Below, piece after piece: positions 1 to 7,957 of a stretch of DNA of 64,000 nt (its first letter is position 1; every line of letters starts with the position of its first letter). The notes under the pieces are model-generated. The model ran no database searches. It had not been told where the DNA came from and saw only the letters and a program-made list of their open reading frames with translations. The position numbers and the translations under genes were made by a program. The DNA is from Bacteroidota bacterium (GTDB lineage Bacteria; Bacteroidota; Bacteroidia; B-17B0; Aurantibacillaceae). The stretch spans positions 1 through 64,000 of the forward strand of contig JAHBTI010000008.1 of NCBI GenBank assembly GCA_019638705.1, written 5' to 3'.

Positions 1-91
1 CGAACTGACAATTCTTTATTGGACTTTAGACAACATTAATAAGAAACGGTTTTTCAGTCATTGTGAATAATACGCAAAATGGTGTATAACT

Positions 92-125
92 TTTGTCCGT
101 TCTCAATTCCATTCGTTTATATTTG
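92..125 (+). promoter_or_regulatory. Bacteroidota-type promoter of the enoyl-CoA hydratase gene
   Basis: TTTG at 92-95 and TATATTTG at 118-125, 22 bases apart, match the Bacteroidota -33 TTTG and -7 TAnnTTTG boxes. It lies 30 bases before the ATG at 156 and argues against any start further upstream. Confidence 0.6.
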
Positions 126-155
126 CCTCGTTTAAAAAATCTATCTAATACTACA

Positions 156-944
156 ATGGTGGCAACAAGCGAATACATACTATGCGAAGTAAGCAACGGC
201 GTGTTGGTAATCACAATCAACCGCCCCGATAAATTAAATTCTCTCAACAAACAAACCATAGAGGAACTTCATGAGGCTTTGCGCGAAGCCGAACATCACA
301 ACGAAATTCGTGCAGTAATAATTACAGGCGCGGGACAAAAAGCCTTTGTGGCAGGGGCTGACATTGCGGAGTTTGCCGATTACAGCATTGAACAAGGCAA
401 GCAACTGAGCGCAACAGGACATTTTAAAATTTTCAACTTTATTGAAAATTACAGCAAGCCTGTGATTGCAGCCGTAAACGGTTTTGCTTTGGGCGGCGGT
501 TTGGAATTGGCAATGGCTTGTCATATCCGCGTGATGAGTGATAATGCAAAAGTCGGGTTGCCCGAAGTGAGTTTGGGTGTTATTCCGGGTTATGGCGGCA
601 CACAACGTTTGGCACAATTGGTTGGCAAAGGCAAAGCATTTGAAATGATTGTTACGGCTGATATGATTAACGCACAAGATGCGTTGCAATGGGGTTTGGC
701 AAATTACGTTACCACACAGGTGGAATTGCTGAACAAATGTTTTGACATCACCAACAAAATTTCCTCAAAAAGCCCCACGGCTATTAAAACAGCCATAAAA
801 GTAATTAATGCCGGCTACAACAGTAAAGTAAACGGCTTTGAAACCGAAATTGAAGAATTTGGCAAAGCCTTTGGTACTAAAGATTTTAAAGAGGGTGTAA
901 GCGCGTTTTTAGAAAAACGCAACGCCGATTTTAAAGGCGAATAG
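156..944 (+). CDS. enoyl-CoA hydratase/isomerase family protein
   Basis: A 262-residue crotonase-fold protein expected to hydrate trans-2-enoyl-CoA in fatty acid or amino acid degradation, in the cytoplasm. Visible family signatures are the oxyanion-hole segment AGADIAEF near residue 67, GGGLELAMAC near residue 110, and the catalytic-glutamate region LPEVSLGVIPGYGGTQRL near residue 132. Length is normal for the family. A longer reading from 93 is possible, but the promoter box at 118-125 lies inside that extension, so I take ATG 156. The gene stands alone and is followed directly by an inverted repeat. Substrate range cannot be told from sequence. Confidence 0.9.
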   Translation: MVATSEYILCEVSNGVLVITINRPDKLNSLNKQTIEELHEALREAEHHNEIRAVIITGAGQKAFVAGADIAEFADYSIEQGKQLSATGHFKIFNFIENYSKPVIAAVNGFALGGGLELAMACHIRVMSDNAKVGLPEVSLGVIPGYGGTQRLAQLVGKGKAFEMIVTADMINAQDALQWGLANYVTTQVELLNKCFDITNKISSKSPTAIKTAIKVINAGYNSKVNGFETEIEEFGKAFGTKDFKEGVSAFLEKRNADFKGE

Positions 945-952
945 TTTTTTTT

Positions 953-1011
953 AACCACATAGTGTACATAGAGCGTTTTTATGCTTTTCAAACTATGTGT
1001 GCTATGTGGTT
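953..1011. repeat. intergenic inverted repeat, CACATAG family, copy 1
   Basis: Arms 953-971 and 993-1011 pair at 16 of 19 positions (AACCACATAG...ACATAG against its complement). It fills the gap between the hydratase stop codon and the next gene. Related sequences occur at 15009-15106 and 16598-16730, so this looks like a dispersed palindromic family and not only a terminator. Confidence 0.65.
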
Positions 1012-1025
1012 TAATTTTTCAGTTG

Positions 1026-1033
1026 TAATTTTG
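1026..1033 (+). promoter_or_regulatory. -7 promoter box
   Basis: TAATTTTG is an exact TAnnTTTG match. It ends only 2 bases before GTG 1036 and 5 bases before TTG 1039, so the message would be leaderless or nearly so. Confidence 0.4.
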
Positions 1034-1035
1034 TA

Positions 1036-1398
1036 GTGTTGAATAAAAACACAAAATATTTTTTCTTCTTTCTTAGTATCGTGTTTGTTTTCTTTTCGCC
1101 CGAAATGCAAGCACAATGCGCCATGTGTAAAGCCGCCGCAGAAAGCGATATGCAAAACAATCCCAATTCTATAGTGCAGAACTTAAACAAAGGTATTTTG
1201 TTTTTAATGGCAATTCCTTACATCATTGTAGGCATTATTTTCAGAAAAGATATTGTTCAGTTTTTTAAAAGTTTCGGCAATAAAGACAAAACACTTTTAA
1301 ACAAAAAACGATTGAGCAATCTTACTTTTTTGCTTACGTTTATTACCTGCGCCACAATTTTGTTTGTAGTGTTTATGAGTGCTTATAAGGTGAAATAA
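1036..1398 (+). CDS. small exported membrane protein with a CxxC motif
   Basis: About 120 residues. The N-terminus is a hydrophobic signal peptide ending at a QAQ-type cleavage site, followed at once by CAMCKAA. Two further hydrophobic segments lie near residues 52-68 and 94-115 with a basic loop (KDKTLLNKKR) between them. I recognise no named family; the CxxC could be redox-active or bind metal in the periplasm. The start is GTG 1036 or TTG 1039. The first internal ATG (1105) would remove the signal peptide, so I reject it. Confidence 0.7.
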   Translation: MLNKNTKYFFFFLSIVFVFFSPEMQAQCAMCKAAAESDMQNNPNSIVQNLNKGILFLMAIPYIIVGIIFRKDIVQFFKSFGNKDKTLLNKKRLSNLTFLLTFITCATILFVVFMSAYKVK

Positions 1399-1429
1399 AT
1401 ACCCCAAACAATTTCTAAAATTAAAAGAA

Positions 1430-2038
1430 TTAGCTCTTACTTCTCACCTGTCCGAAAAAAAGACTAAACACAATACCTTTATCAGGGTGGTTGTGGAAAT
1501 TCGCAAATATATCAACTCCTACGCCAAAATATTTCGTTGGTGTCCATGTCAAATTCAAATTTACATGCGCACCCAAATATTGAAATGGGTCATAGTGATA
1601 ATGATATTCATGATTTGTTATTATGGAACCCCAACCAGACTGTTTTATTGCGATTGTATCAACATGATTATTTCTCCAATTGCCTTTTCCAACAGATAAG
1701 CCCACCATTGGAATAAACCTGAAGTATTCATTATGAAAAGAATATCCATACAGAAGAGAAAGATTTTTCATTTCTTGGATATAATTTGTTTTTTTAGATT
1801 GAAACGGGACGAAGCCTTTATCGTTATTTTGATAATATCTTAGAGAAAAAATATGTTTATTCAAACCGAAATTAAGTCCAAGTTGAAAGCCTAATCTATC
1901 TTCTCCGTCAGAGTGAAATCCTAATTGTCCCCATATACTTTTATTAATACTATCTTCTTTATTGATAAAAGATAAATCATTCAAAGCGTATATTTTTACT
2001 AATCCGGTGCAAAATAATATGATGTATAATTTTCTCAT
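1430..2038 (-). CDS. outer-membrane beta-barrel-like hypothetical protein
   Basis: 202 residues from ATG 2038, beginning MRKLYIILFCTGLVKIYA, a signal peptide. The rest alternates short amphipathic strands rich in Gly, Tyr, Phe and Trp (for example WGQLGFHSDGEDRLGFQLGLN) and ends in a run of aromatic and hydrophobic residues, as small 8-stranded porin-like barrels do. No named family recognised. An upstream in-frame ATG at 2056 falls inside a hairpin (2039-2059) and encodes a non-typical start MKGFHF, so the shorter start is preferred. Function unknown. Confidence 0.65.
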   Translation of the reverse strand: MRKLYIILFCTGLVKIYALNDLSFINKEDSINKSIWGQLGFHSDGEDRLGFQLGLNFGLNKHIFSLRYYQNNDKGFVPFQSKKTNYIQEMKNLSLLYGYSFHNEYFRFIPMVGLSVGKGNWRNNHVDTIAIKQSGWGSIITNHEYHYHYDPFQYLGAHVNLNLTWTPTKYFGVGVDIFANFHNHPDKGIVFSLFFGQVRSKS

Positions 2039-2074
2039 AAAGTGAAACCCTTTCACTTTTGCTAATTAGTGAAA
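2039..2074 (-). promoter_or_regulatory. mutually exclusive hairpins just before a start codon
   Basis: Three complementary segments lie directly upstream of ATG 2038: AAAGTGAAA (2039-2047), TTTCACTTT (2051-2059) and AGTGAAA (2068-2074, + strand reading). The middle one can pair with either neighbour, so two alternative hairpins are possible in the leader RNA. Regulatory meaning is inference. Confidence 0.3.
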
Positions 2075-2111
2075 TTGCCTAAGGGCGAACTTCGTTTCGT
2101 GGCAGAAGTTT

Positions 2112-2414
2112 TTAGCGATTTTGCTCAATTACTTTTGGAGCTTTAAAATAATCGCTGTCTTTTTTAGGTGCGTTTTTCAAGGCTTCTTTTTGTGTAATGG
2201 TAATTTCGGGAACATCGGGGCGCAACACATTTTTTTCGCTGCTCATGTAAATTAAAGGCTCAACGTTGTCGGTGTTCAGTTCGTTCAGCTTGTCTATAAA
2301 AGAAAGCATACGGTTCATGTCGTTTAAAATTTCTGCTTTTGCTTCCTCGTTAAATTCCAAGCGCGCGAGGTGTGCTACCTCATCAACCGTTTTTATGTTT
2401 ATTGTGTTCGCCAT
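2112..2414 (-). CDS. gatC: Asp-tRNA(Asn)/Glu-tRNA(Gln) amidotransferase subunit C
   Basis: 100 residues, normal for GatC. The family pattern is clear: VDEVAHLARLEF near the N-terminus, LSFIDKLNELNTDNVEPL in the middle, and a C-terminus LRPDVPE...ALKNAPKKDSDYFKAPKVI. GatC stabilises the GatA-GatB amidotransferase that converts misacylated Glu-tRNA(Gln) or Asp-tRNA(Asn). gatA and gatB are not in the window. Its start overlaps the end of the acyltransferase gene by 32 bases, so the two are translated from one message. Confidence 0.93.
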   Translation of the reverse strand: MANTINIKTVDEVAHLARLEFNEEAKAEILNDMNRMLSFIDKLNELNTDNVEPLIYMSSEKNVLRPDVPEITITQKEALKNAPKKDSDYFKAPKVIEQNR

Positions 2415-3150
2415 TATATTTGTCTAATTCTTCGGCAATAAAATTATAAACTTTCTCTTTAAGTTCATCGGTGTTTTTTTCGGTCATGCCAACGGTATTT
2501 ATCGGGTTTCCTACCAAAATTTTGGGTATTCCCGCTTTGCCGTTGCTTTTAAAAAATCCGCCGTTTTCCAAATAATGCCAGTTATTAAAATTTACTACAG
2601 GTACTATGGGCACTTGCTTTTCAATAGCCAGCTTAAACGCTCCGTTTTTAAAGGCTCTTAATTTGCCCCTGTCGCCAATTGTGCCTTCGGGATAAATAAC
2701 CACGCTGATGCCCTCGTCAATTTTTTTCCCTGTTTCTTCAAAGGCTTTATGCGCAGCCGTGATGCTTTTGCGGTTTACAGGAATATCCAGATACACAAAA
2801 AAATATTTAAAAAGCGGAATTTTAAGCAACTCGGCTTTGCCCATATACACCGCTGTGTGGTCAATGTAAAACGGCGAAAACACAATGTCTAAATACGAGG
2901 TGTGGTTTGAAACCACCACACAGGGTTTGGGTAATTTGTACTTTTTTGTTTTGTATAAAATTACAGGGTACAAAAAGCTGCCCAAGCAAATAATGTGTGA
3001 CCAAACACGTTTGAGTTTATAAACAAAACTAAACTGCTTGGTGCGCAAAGCAACATAAAAAAGCGGAAACAAAATAATAAAGGGAATAACAAAGCATAAA
3101 GCAAACCATGTTTTCCAAAGCGGAGCAAATATGACGCGAAACAGTTTCAA
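2383..3150 (-). CDS. 1-acyl-sn-glycerol-3-phosphate acyltransferase (PlsC family)
   Basis: 255 residues from TTG 3150. It carries the PlsC/LPLAT motifs: NHTSYLD (HX4D) near residue 82 and YPEGT near residue 153, then PIVPV. A hydrophobic segment near residues 15-35 anchors it in the inner membrane. Expected to acylate lysophosphatidic acid in phospholipid synthesis. The frame stays open to TTG 3219, but that codon is inside the terminator hairpin of the upstream gene, so it is unlikely to be the start; a TATATTAG box (1 mismatch) near 3160 fits the shorter form. Cotranscribed with gatC. Confidence 0.8.
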   Translation of the reverse strand: MKLFRVIFAPLWKTWFALCFVIPFIILFPLFYVALRTKQFSFVYKLKRVWSHIICLGSFLYPVILYKTKKYKLPKPCVVVSNHTSYLDIVFSPFYIDHTAVYMGKAELLKIPLFKYFFVYLDIPVNRKSITAAHKAFEETGKKIDEGISVVIYPEGTIGDRGKLRAFKNGAFKLAIEKQVPIVPVVNFNNWHYLENGGFFKSNGKAGIPKILVGNPINTVGMTEKNTDELKEKVYNFIAEELDKYNGEHNKHKNG

Positions 3151-3193
3151 ATTTTTGTTTAGAGGTGCTAATATACTATTTAATGTAAAATAT

Positions 3194-3231
3194 AAAAACC
3201 TCTTTTGCTGTTTTTGCAAAAGAGGTTTTTT
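3194..3231 (-). terminator. rho-independent terminator of the T9SS metalloprotease gene
   Basis: Stem AAAACCTCTTTTGC pairs with its complement across a 7-base loop and ends in a T run in the minus direction. Confidence 0.75.
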
Positions 3232-3235
3232 CGTC

Positions 3236-3264
3236 CCTCCCCTTTGGGGAGGTTAGGAGGGGCT
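3236..3264. repeat. 29-bp palindromic element, intergenic copy
   Basis: A C-rich arm, CTTTGGGG turn and G-rich arm, ending at the base before the complement of the metalloprotease stop codon. It matches 27 of 29 bases of 50919-50947, which lies inside a coding region. The two differences are TA here and CG there at the centre of the second half. Confidence 0.75.
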
Positions 3265-5640
3265 TTAGTCTTTAATCACCCTGTAAGCAGATTGCCTGCC
3301 GTTATTACTCACCTTAATAAAATAAACCCCCTGACTTAATGCCGATAAATCAATCGTTTCCTTTAATTCTGTTTTGCCGATATAAGAACTTTCAAAAACG
3401 GTTTGCCCTAACACATTTTGCACCACAAGTTTTGTTTGGTGCGAGGCATTTAAGTCAGCTGCCGATACGGTAAACTTTCCGTCAGAAGGATTTGGATACA
3501 CGGAAAGCCCCATAGGGTTAGTTACGGAAATTTTACGGATACCGGTAGTATCATCGGGGTCACCACCGGGATTACCTGTAGTATCGGCAGGTACATTAAT
3601 TTTAAAATTTTTATCGCTCCAGTCGTAAAATACATTTCCTACGCTTTCAATTCTAATTCTGCAGGTGGCAATGCTTGCCGAAACCGTAGGCACGGTAACT
3701 ATTTCAAAGCCATCGTTTTCTGTTTCATTTACCAAAACAGAGTAAGTGCTGCCGCTGTTGTACGAAATATAAATGCGCACCGTGGCACAATTTATGGGGT
3801 CTATGTCTGTGCCGTTGTTATTCCAAATAATTGCCTCCTGCGTTTGCGACGTCCATGTAATACCTGCGGCGTTGGGGTAGGTAATGGCAAATATGCTGCC
3901 GCCGTCAATGGTAATATTACTCACATCGTAACACACGCCGCCGCCGCCCATTTTGTTATCTCTGGCAGTAAACCTGAATTGTAAATTTTGCGAGGAATTT
4001 GGCAGATACTCGCCTTTGGTGGTTGTAAACGTTCCGCCCAATGTTGCAGCATTTTGAATGGGGAAATAACGAGTAGGTGAAGTTGTTGGCGCATACGAAC
4101 GGAAAAACGGTTTGCTCGCCGAATTCCAGTTTCCCGAAGCCGTAGCCACATCTACTTCTTCCCACGAATACGTTAAAGCATCACCATCGGGGTCGGTTGC
4201 ACTGCCTGTTAAGTAAAACGGCGTGGAAGCAGGAACAACGTAATCGCCCGCACCTGTTACCACAGGCGGCTGATTGCCTGTGTTAATAAATGTGGCGCAG
4301 TTGTTGCCTGTGCTGTTGTTGGTATAATTTACAATTTCGTCATAACTGATGGCATGAAAATACGCAATGCTGTTGTTTGCCAAATTATTAGTGCCGCCGC
4401 ATATACCTGCATAGCCCATAATGGTAATGCCGCTGCCCGGTTCTACCGCTGTTATTGCACTTCTGTTTCCACCGCCGCAAGAGCCTGTGGTGGCATTAAA
4501 GGTATGATTGCCACCAAACTGATGCCCTATTTCGTGGGCTACATAATCAATGTCGTAAGGGTCGTTTACAGGATTGGGGCTGCCTGTAATGCCCAAAGCC
4601 TTAGCGTTGTTTTGGCATACACAACCCAAATTTGCCAAGCCGCCGCCGCCTGTGCTGAACGTGTGTCCGATGTCAAAATTGGCTGAACCAATCAGATTGG
4701 TGATAATTGCGTGGCTTTCGCTGATTAAAGTACCTGCATTGTTGTTTCCTGTGTAAGATTGCGCGGTAGCGGTTGGCGCAGCAACTATGGAAGATGTGGT
4801 ATTGGTTTTTAAATACAGCGTAAGTGTGGTTTGAGGAACTAACTCCAAACGAACGGCTACTTCCGTTTCATACACCCCGTCCACACGGTTTACGGTGGTA
4901 ACTACCCTGTTTAATACATCGGTGGTGGTAGGGGCTGACATACCCGTGCTGGCAATGGCGTATTGCCCTGTGCAACCTACTGCCAAACGGTATTTGCGTA
5001 ATTCAGCACCCACACAAACTGCCCCAAAAGCTGTTTTGTGAGCCGATGAAGTGTGTTGCTGCGAAGAAGGAAAGTCTTTTTTGTGCGCGTTGGTTTCTTC
5101 ATTTTCAATCACACCCACTTCAGGTAAAACGTCCGCAGGGTCTTTTACAAAATCGGCGGTGTAGTAGGTAATGTAATGCGTAATGTCGTTTAAGCTGTAA
5201 GGGTCAATAAAAAAATCGCCGTGGGGTGTGCGCACCATGCCGTGAAAGCCTGTGTTTCCTGCCCAGTCTAATTTTCCGTTGGCATAAGGGTCGTCAATGC
5301 CTTTTACTGAAAAAGTTTTTATGTCGGGAAACGAAGCCGCCAGTTCACTTGCCATTACAGGGCTTTCCACCACCCTGAAACTTTGAAACGTGCCGTCAGG
5401 CAAGGGCAATGAAATAATGCACAAACTATTATTTATATGTACATTTTTTTCGTGAGGCGCAGCAAATAATTTGCTTTTCATGTCTGCCGCGTTAAGTGTA
5501 AGCGTTACATATTTTTGCGGAATAATTTGGCGTTTGCCCTGAACTCTGATTGATGTTTCGTTTGCAGCCTCCCAAAAGTTTTGTGCCTGTAAGTTTACGC
5601 ATAACACTAATGCGACTGCCATAAGTTTAGTTACGTTCAT
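3265..5640 (-). CDS. reprolysin-like metalloprotease with T9SS type A sorting domain
   Basis: 791 residues. After a short signal peptide (ends LQAQ) there is a propeptide-like region, then an M12B/M72-type zinc protease domain with HEIGHQFGGNH near residue 368 and the Met-turn-like IMGYAGICG soon after. A beta-sandwich stretch follows, and the last ~80 residues form a T9SS type A domain (GLSVYPNPSDGKF ... GVYFIKV ... RVIKD). The protein should be exported by Sec, cross the outer membrane by T9SS and act at the surface or outside. Many Cys residues near the active site suggest disulfides. Stands alone with its own promoter box and terminator. Confidence 0.9.
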   Translation of the reverse strand: MNVTKLMAVALVLCVNLQAQNFWEAANETSIRVQGKRQIIPQKYVTLTLNAADMKSKLFAAPHEKNVHINNSLCIISLPLPDGTFQSFRVVESPVMASELAASFPDIKTFSVKGIDDPYANGKLDWAGNTGFHGMVRTPHGDFFIDPYSLNDITHYITYYTADFVKDPADVLPEVGVIENEETNAHKKDFPSSQQHTSSAHKTAFGAVCVGAELRKYRLAVGCTGQYAIASTGMSAPTTTDVLNRVVTTVNRVDGVYETEVAVRLELVPQTTLTLYLKTNTTSSIVAAPTATAQSYTGNNNAGTLISESHAIITNLIGSANFDIGHTFSTGGGGLANLGCVCQNNAKALGITGSPNPVNDPYDIDYVAHEIGHQFGGNHTFNATTGSCGGGNRSAITAVEPGSGITIMGYAGICGGTNNLANNSIAYFHAISYDEIVNYTNNSTGNNCATFINTGNQPPVVTGAGDYVVPASTPFYLTGSATDPDGDALTYSWEEVDVATASGNWNSASKPFFRSYAPTTSPTRYFPIQNAATLGGTFTTTKGEYLPNSSQNLQFRFTARDNKMGGGGVCYDVSNITIDGGSIFAITYPNAAGITWTSQTQEAIIWNNNGTDIDPINCATVRIYISYNSGSTYSVLVNETENDGFEIVTVPTVSASIATCRIRIESVGNVFYDWSDKNFKINVPADTTGNPGGDPDDTTGIRKISVTNPMGLSVYPNPSDGKFTVSAADLNASHQTKLVVQNVLGQTVFESSYIGKTELKETIDLSALSQGVYFIKVSNNGRQSAYRVIKD

Positions 5641-5665
5641 ATTTTAACTGTGTTTTATGTTTTAC

Positions 5666-5673
5666 CAAATATA
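5666..5673 (-). promoter_or_regulatory. -7 promoter box of the metalloprotease gene
   Basis: TATATTTG on the minus strand, exact TAnnTTTG, 25 bases before the start codon at 5640. Confidence 0.55.
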
Positions 5674-5774
5674 GTGAGAAAAATTTTGTGAGATTGAAAA
5701 TTTTGTACTTTTCCCCGTGCAAAAAGCAACCTTGCGCCACTCAACAAACGTAAACAGATTTTTTAGTATTTAGT

Positions 5775-6248
5775 ATGCCTCACAAACCACACAACGTAAA
5801 AGTAATAGGGCGCAGAGAATTTATTGATTTGCCCCAACTCGGCATTGCAGGCATAGAAGCCAAAATGGACAGTGGCGCATTTACCGCTTCGCTGCACTGC
5901 GAAAACCTGCGCATAGATTATGAAAATTCAAAACCAATCCTTTATTTTACTGTTGAACAAAGCAGCCTGCCTGTTTTAAGATTTGAAAATTTTACGCAGC
6001 GAAAAATTAAAAATTCTTTCGGCGAAATGGAAGAACGTTATGTGATACACACGCTTGTTAAAATCGGCAAGAAAAATATTCTGGCTGATATTTCACTTTC
6101 TAACCGCGATAATATGCGCTATCCTGTGTTGATTGGTCGCCGTATGCTGAAAGGAAAATTTTTGGTGGACGTAAATCAAATTCACACAGGCGGCGTTTCC
6201 CTGAAAAAAGCAGTTAAAGAATTGAATTTAAAAAACAATCAACCATGA
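5775..6248 (+). CDS. RimB-like retropepsin-fold protease (ATP-dependent zinc protease family)
   Basis: 157 residues of the PF05618-type family. The hallmark is the aspartic-protease-like motif DSGA at residues 32-35 inside a short beta-rich domain, with a second conserved core [12 protein letters not shown] near residue 114. In Pseudomonas the RimB/RimK pair controls glutamate tailing of ribosomal protein S6; here the gene overlaps the start of a RimK-type ligase by 4 bases (ATGA), which supports the same partnership. The family name is historical: the fold points to an aspartyl protease. Substrate in this organism is unknown. Confidence 0.85.
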   Translation: MPHKPHNVKVIGRREFIDLPQLGIAGIEAKMDSGAFTASLHCENLRIDYENSKPILYFTVEQSSLPVLRFENFTQRKIKNSFGEMEERYVIHTLVKIGKKNILADISLSNRDNMRYPVLIGRRMLKGKFLVDVNQIHTGGVSLKKAVKELNLKNNQP

Positions 6249-7147
6249 AAATTATTATCCTATCACGAAACAAAAACCTCTACTCCACCCGCCGATTGGT
6301 GGAAGCAGGCGAAAACCGCGGACACGAAATGATTGTGCTTGACCACATGAAATGTGTGCTGGTTATTGAACAAGGTAAACCGCATATTTATTATAATGGC
6401 AGAGAAATTACGGGTGTGCAAGCCGTTATTCCGCGCATTGGCGCAAGTGCCACGTTTTACGGCACGGCGGTGGTGCGTCAGTTTGAAATGATGAAAATTT
6501 TTACCGCCACCGAAAGTCAGGCGTTGCTGCGTTCGCGCGACAAGCTGCGCAGTTTGCAAATATTAGCGCGCGCAGGTTTGGGTATTCCAAAAACGGCATT
6601 TGCATCTTCGCCCAAAGAAAAAGACATTGACAGTTTGATTGACAGCATTGGCGGTGCACCTTGCGTAGTAAAGCTTTTGGAAGGAACACAAGGCGTTGGC
6701 GTTATTTTGGCTGAAAACAAAAAAGCGGCAGCAAGCGTTATTGAAGCCTTTTTGAAAGTGGATACCGATATGCTGGTACAGGAATTTATTTCAGAAGCCA
6801 AAGGTGCGGATTTGCGCGTGTTTGTGGTGGACGGACAAATTGTAGGCGCAATGAAACGCCAGGCAAAAGAAGGTGAGTTTAGAAGTAATCTGCATCGCGG
6901 TGGCTCGGCAAAAGTTGTTCCGCTTACGGCGGAAGAACGCGCTACCGCCATTAAAGCGGCAAAACACATGAAACTCGGTATTGCAGGCGTGGATTTGTTG
7001 CAATCAAAACGCGGACCTTTAGTTATGGAAGTAAATTCTTCACCCGGCTTGGAGGGCATTGAGGGCGCAACCCGCGTGGACATTGCAGGAAAAATTATTG
7101 AATATGTGGAACGTAATGAGTTTAACAAACCGGGGGAAGATTCGTAG
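6245..7147 (+). CDS. rimK: RimK-family alpha-L-glutamate ligase (ATP-grasp)
   Basis: 300 residues. ATP-grasp features visible: [16 protein letters not shown] near residue 140 (glycine-rich loop), [20 protein letters not shown] near residue 177, and the metal-binding [13 protein letters not shown] near residue 264. RimK adds glutamates to the C-terminus of ribosomal protein S6 or related substrates. Translationally coupled to the preceding protease gene. The last codons (PGEDS) and the stop lie inside the 19-bp direct repeat that also occurs at 7898-7916, so the 3' end may have been an insertion point for the following toxin-antitoxin pair. Confidence 0.9.
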   Translation: MKIIILSRNKNLYSTRRLVEAGENRGHEMIVLDHMKCVLVIEQGKPHIYYNGREITGVQAVIPRIGASATFYGTAVVRQFEMMKIFTATESQALLRSRDKLRSLQILARAGLGIPKTAFASSPKEKDIDSLIDSIGGAPCVVKLLEGTQGVGVILAENKKAAASVIEAFLKVDTDMLVQEFISEAKGADLRVFVVDGQIVGAMKRQAKEGEFRSNLHRGGSAKVVPLTAEERATAIKAAKHMKLGIAGVDLLQSKRGPLVMEVNSSPGLEGIEGATRVDIAGKIIEYVERNEFNKPGEDS

Positions 7148-7149
7148 GT
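7131..7149. repeat. direct repeat bracketing the MNT/HEPN pair, left copy
   Basis: CGGGGGAAGATTCGTAGGT overlaps the end of rimK. The copy at 7898-7916 differs at one base. Confidence 0.7.
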
Positions 7150-7167
7150 TTAATAAGCCTTGTTTTG

Positions 7168-7175
7168 TACTTTTA
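7168..7175 (+). promoter_or_regulatory. -7-like promoter box of the MNT gene
   Basis: TACTTTTA matches TAnnTTTG at 7 of 8 positions and ends 5 bases before ATG 7181, supporting that start. Confidence 0.35.
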
Positions 7176-7180
7176 CACTT

Positions 7181-7474
7181 ATGAAACTTGACACAAGTAA
7201 AATAGCGAGCATAAAAAAGTATTTTGAAACACGTCCTGTTTTAAAAGCCTATTTATTTGGCTCTTATGTTCGCAACGAAGCCGACAGACAAAGTGATATT
7301 GATATTTTAGTTGACCTTGATTATTCTCAAAAAATAGGTTTGCAGTTTATGCAAATGAAACTTGACCTTGAACAACTTTTAAATTCCAAAGTAGATTTGG
7401 TTTCTTCAAATGGGTTATCGCCTTATGTGAAACCGATTGTAGATAATGAAAAGCAATTAATTTATGCGCGGTAA
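7181..7474 (+). CDS. MNT-type nucleotidyltransferase, antitoxin of a HEPN/MNT module
   Basis: 97 residues. The minimal nucleotidyltransferase motif is intact: GSYVRNEADRQSDIDILVDL near residue 28, with the GSxRx(n)SDxD pattern that binds metal and ATP. In HEPN/MNT modules this protein modifies (AMPylates) the HEPN toxin and neutralises it. The next gene is the HEPN partner, overlapping by 11 bases. An in-frame ATG at 7160 precedes the promoter-like box, so ATG 7181 is preferred. Confidence 0.88.
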   Translation: MKLDTSKIASIKKYFETRPVLKAYLFGSYVRNEADRQSDIDILVDLDYSQKIGLQFMQMKLDLEQLLNSKVDLVSSNGLSPYVKPIVDNEKQLIYAR

Positions 7475-7811
7475 ATTAGGCGATAAAGTCAGATTGCAAC
7501 ACATTTACGATGCCATTCTTGAAATAGAATTGTATTTGGTAAATAAAGATTTTTCTGATTTTATACAAAGTTCCATGATGCGTTTTGCCTGCATTAAGCA
7601 AATGGAAATTATTGGCGAAGCAAGCAATCATATTTCAGACGAAACAAAAAATAAATTTTCAAGCATTGCTTGGGCGCAAATTGTAGGCATGAGAAATATT
7701 TTTGTACACGAATATTTTGGCGTTGATACCGCGCTGGTTTGGGAAATAATCAAAAATGACATCCCCGAATTGAAAGAAAAAGTAAAAGAAATCTTGAATG
7801 GTTTGGATTGA
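7464..7811 (+). CDS. HEPN-domain toxin (DUF86 family)
   Basis: 115 residues, all helical in character. It contains KQMEIIGEASNHIS near residue 46 and the catalytic RX4H motif in GMRNIFVHEYFGVD near residue 75. HEPN proteins of this type are RNases that cut RNA and stop growth unless silenced by the MNT partner encoded just upstream. The pair is bracketed by 19-bp direct repeats (7131-7149, 7898-7916), which suggests it moved in as a unit. Confidence 0.88.
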   Translation: MRGKLGDKVRLQHIYDAILEIELYLVNKDFSDFIQSSMMRFACIKQMEIIGEASNHISDETKNKFSSIAWAQIVGMRNIFVHEYFGVDTALVWEIIKNDIPELKEKVKEILNGLD

Positions 7812-7897
7812 AAAACACATTTTCATTTACCTTAATACATTTTACATACAACCGCAGTATTAGCTCTACTCTTGTCAATTCTCAAAATCCTGCGGAG

Positions 7898-7916
7898 CGG
7901 GAGAAGATTCGTAGGT
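7898..7916. repeat. direct repeat bracketing the MNT/HEPN pair, right copy
   Basis: CGGGAGAAGATTCGTAGGT, 18 of 19 identical to 7131-7149, 87 bases after the HEPN stop. Confidence 0.7.
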
Positions 7917-7921
7917 CATTA

Positions 7922-7957
7922 AAAAAAACAGCTATCATAATTTGATAGCTGTTTTAT
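7922..7957 (-). terminator. hairpin terminator after the ParE-type toxin gene (repeat copy A)
   Basis: Stem AACAGCTATCA / TGATAGCTGTT with a T run in the minus direction. It overlaps the toxin stop codon at 7954. The 36-base block is repeated at 8504-8539 with two changes. Confidence 0.65.

Noticed and set aside
26-259. Minus-strand open frame of 77 codons at the left edge
   Set aside because: Overlaps the promoter and start of the enoyl-CoA hydratase gene; no recognisable protein.
3151-3219. Longer start (TTG 3219) for the acyltransferase
   Set aside because: Lies inside the terminator hairpin of the preceding gene; TTG 3150 gives the normal PlsC N-terminus.
4354-4686. Open frame of 110 codons on the plus strand
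   Set aside because: It lies entirely opposite the metalloprotease gene; Cys/Ala-rich composition is a shadow of the Gly/Thr-rich protein.
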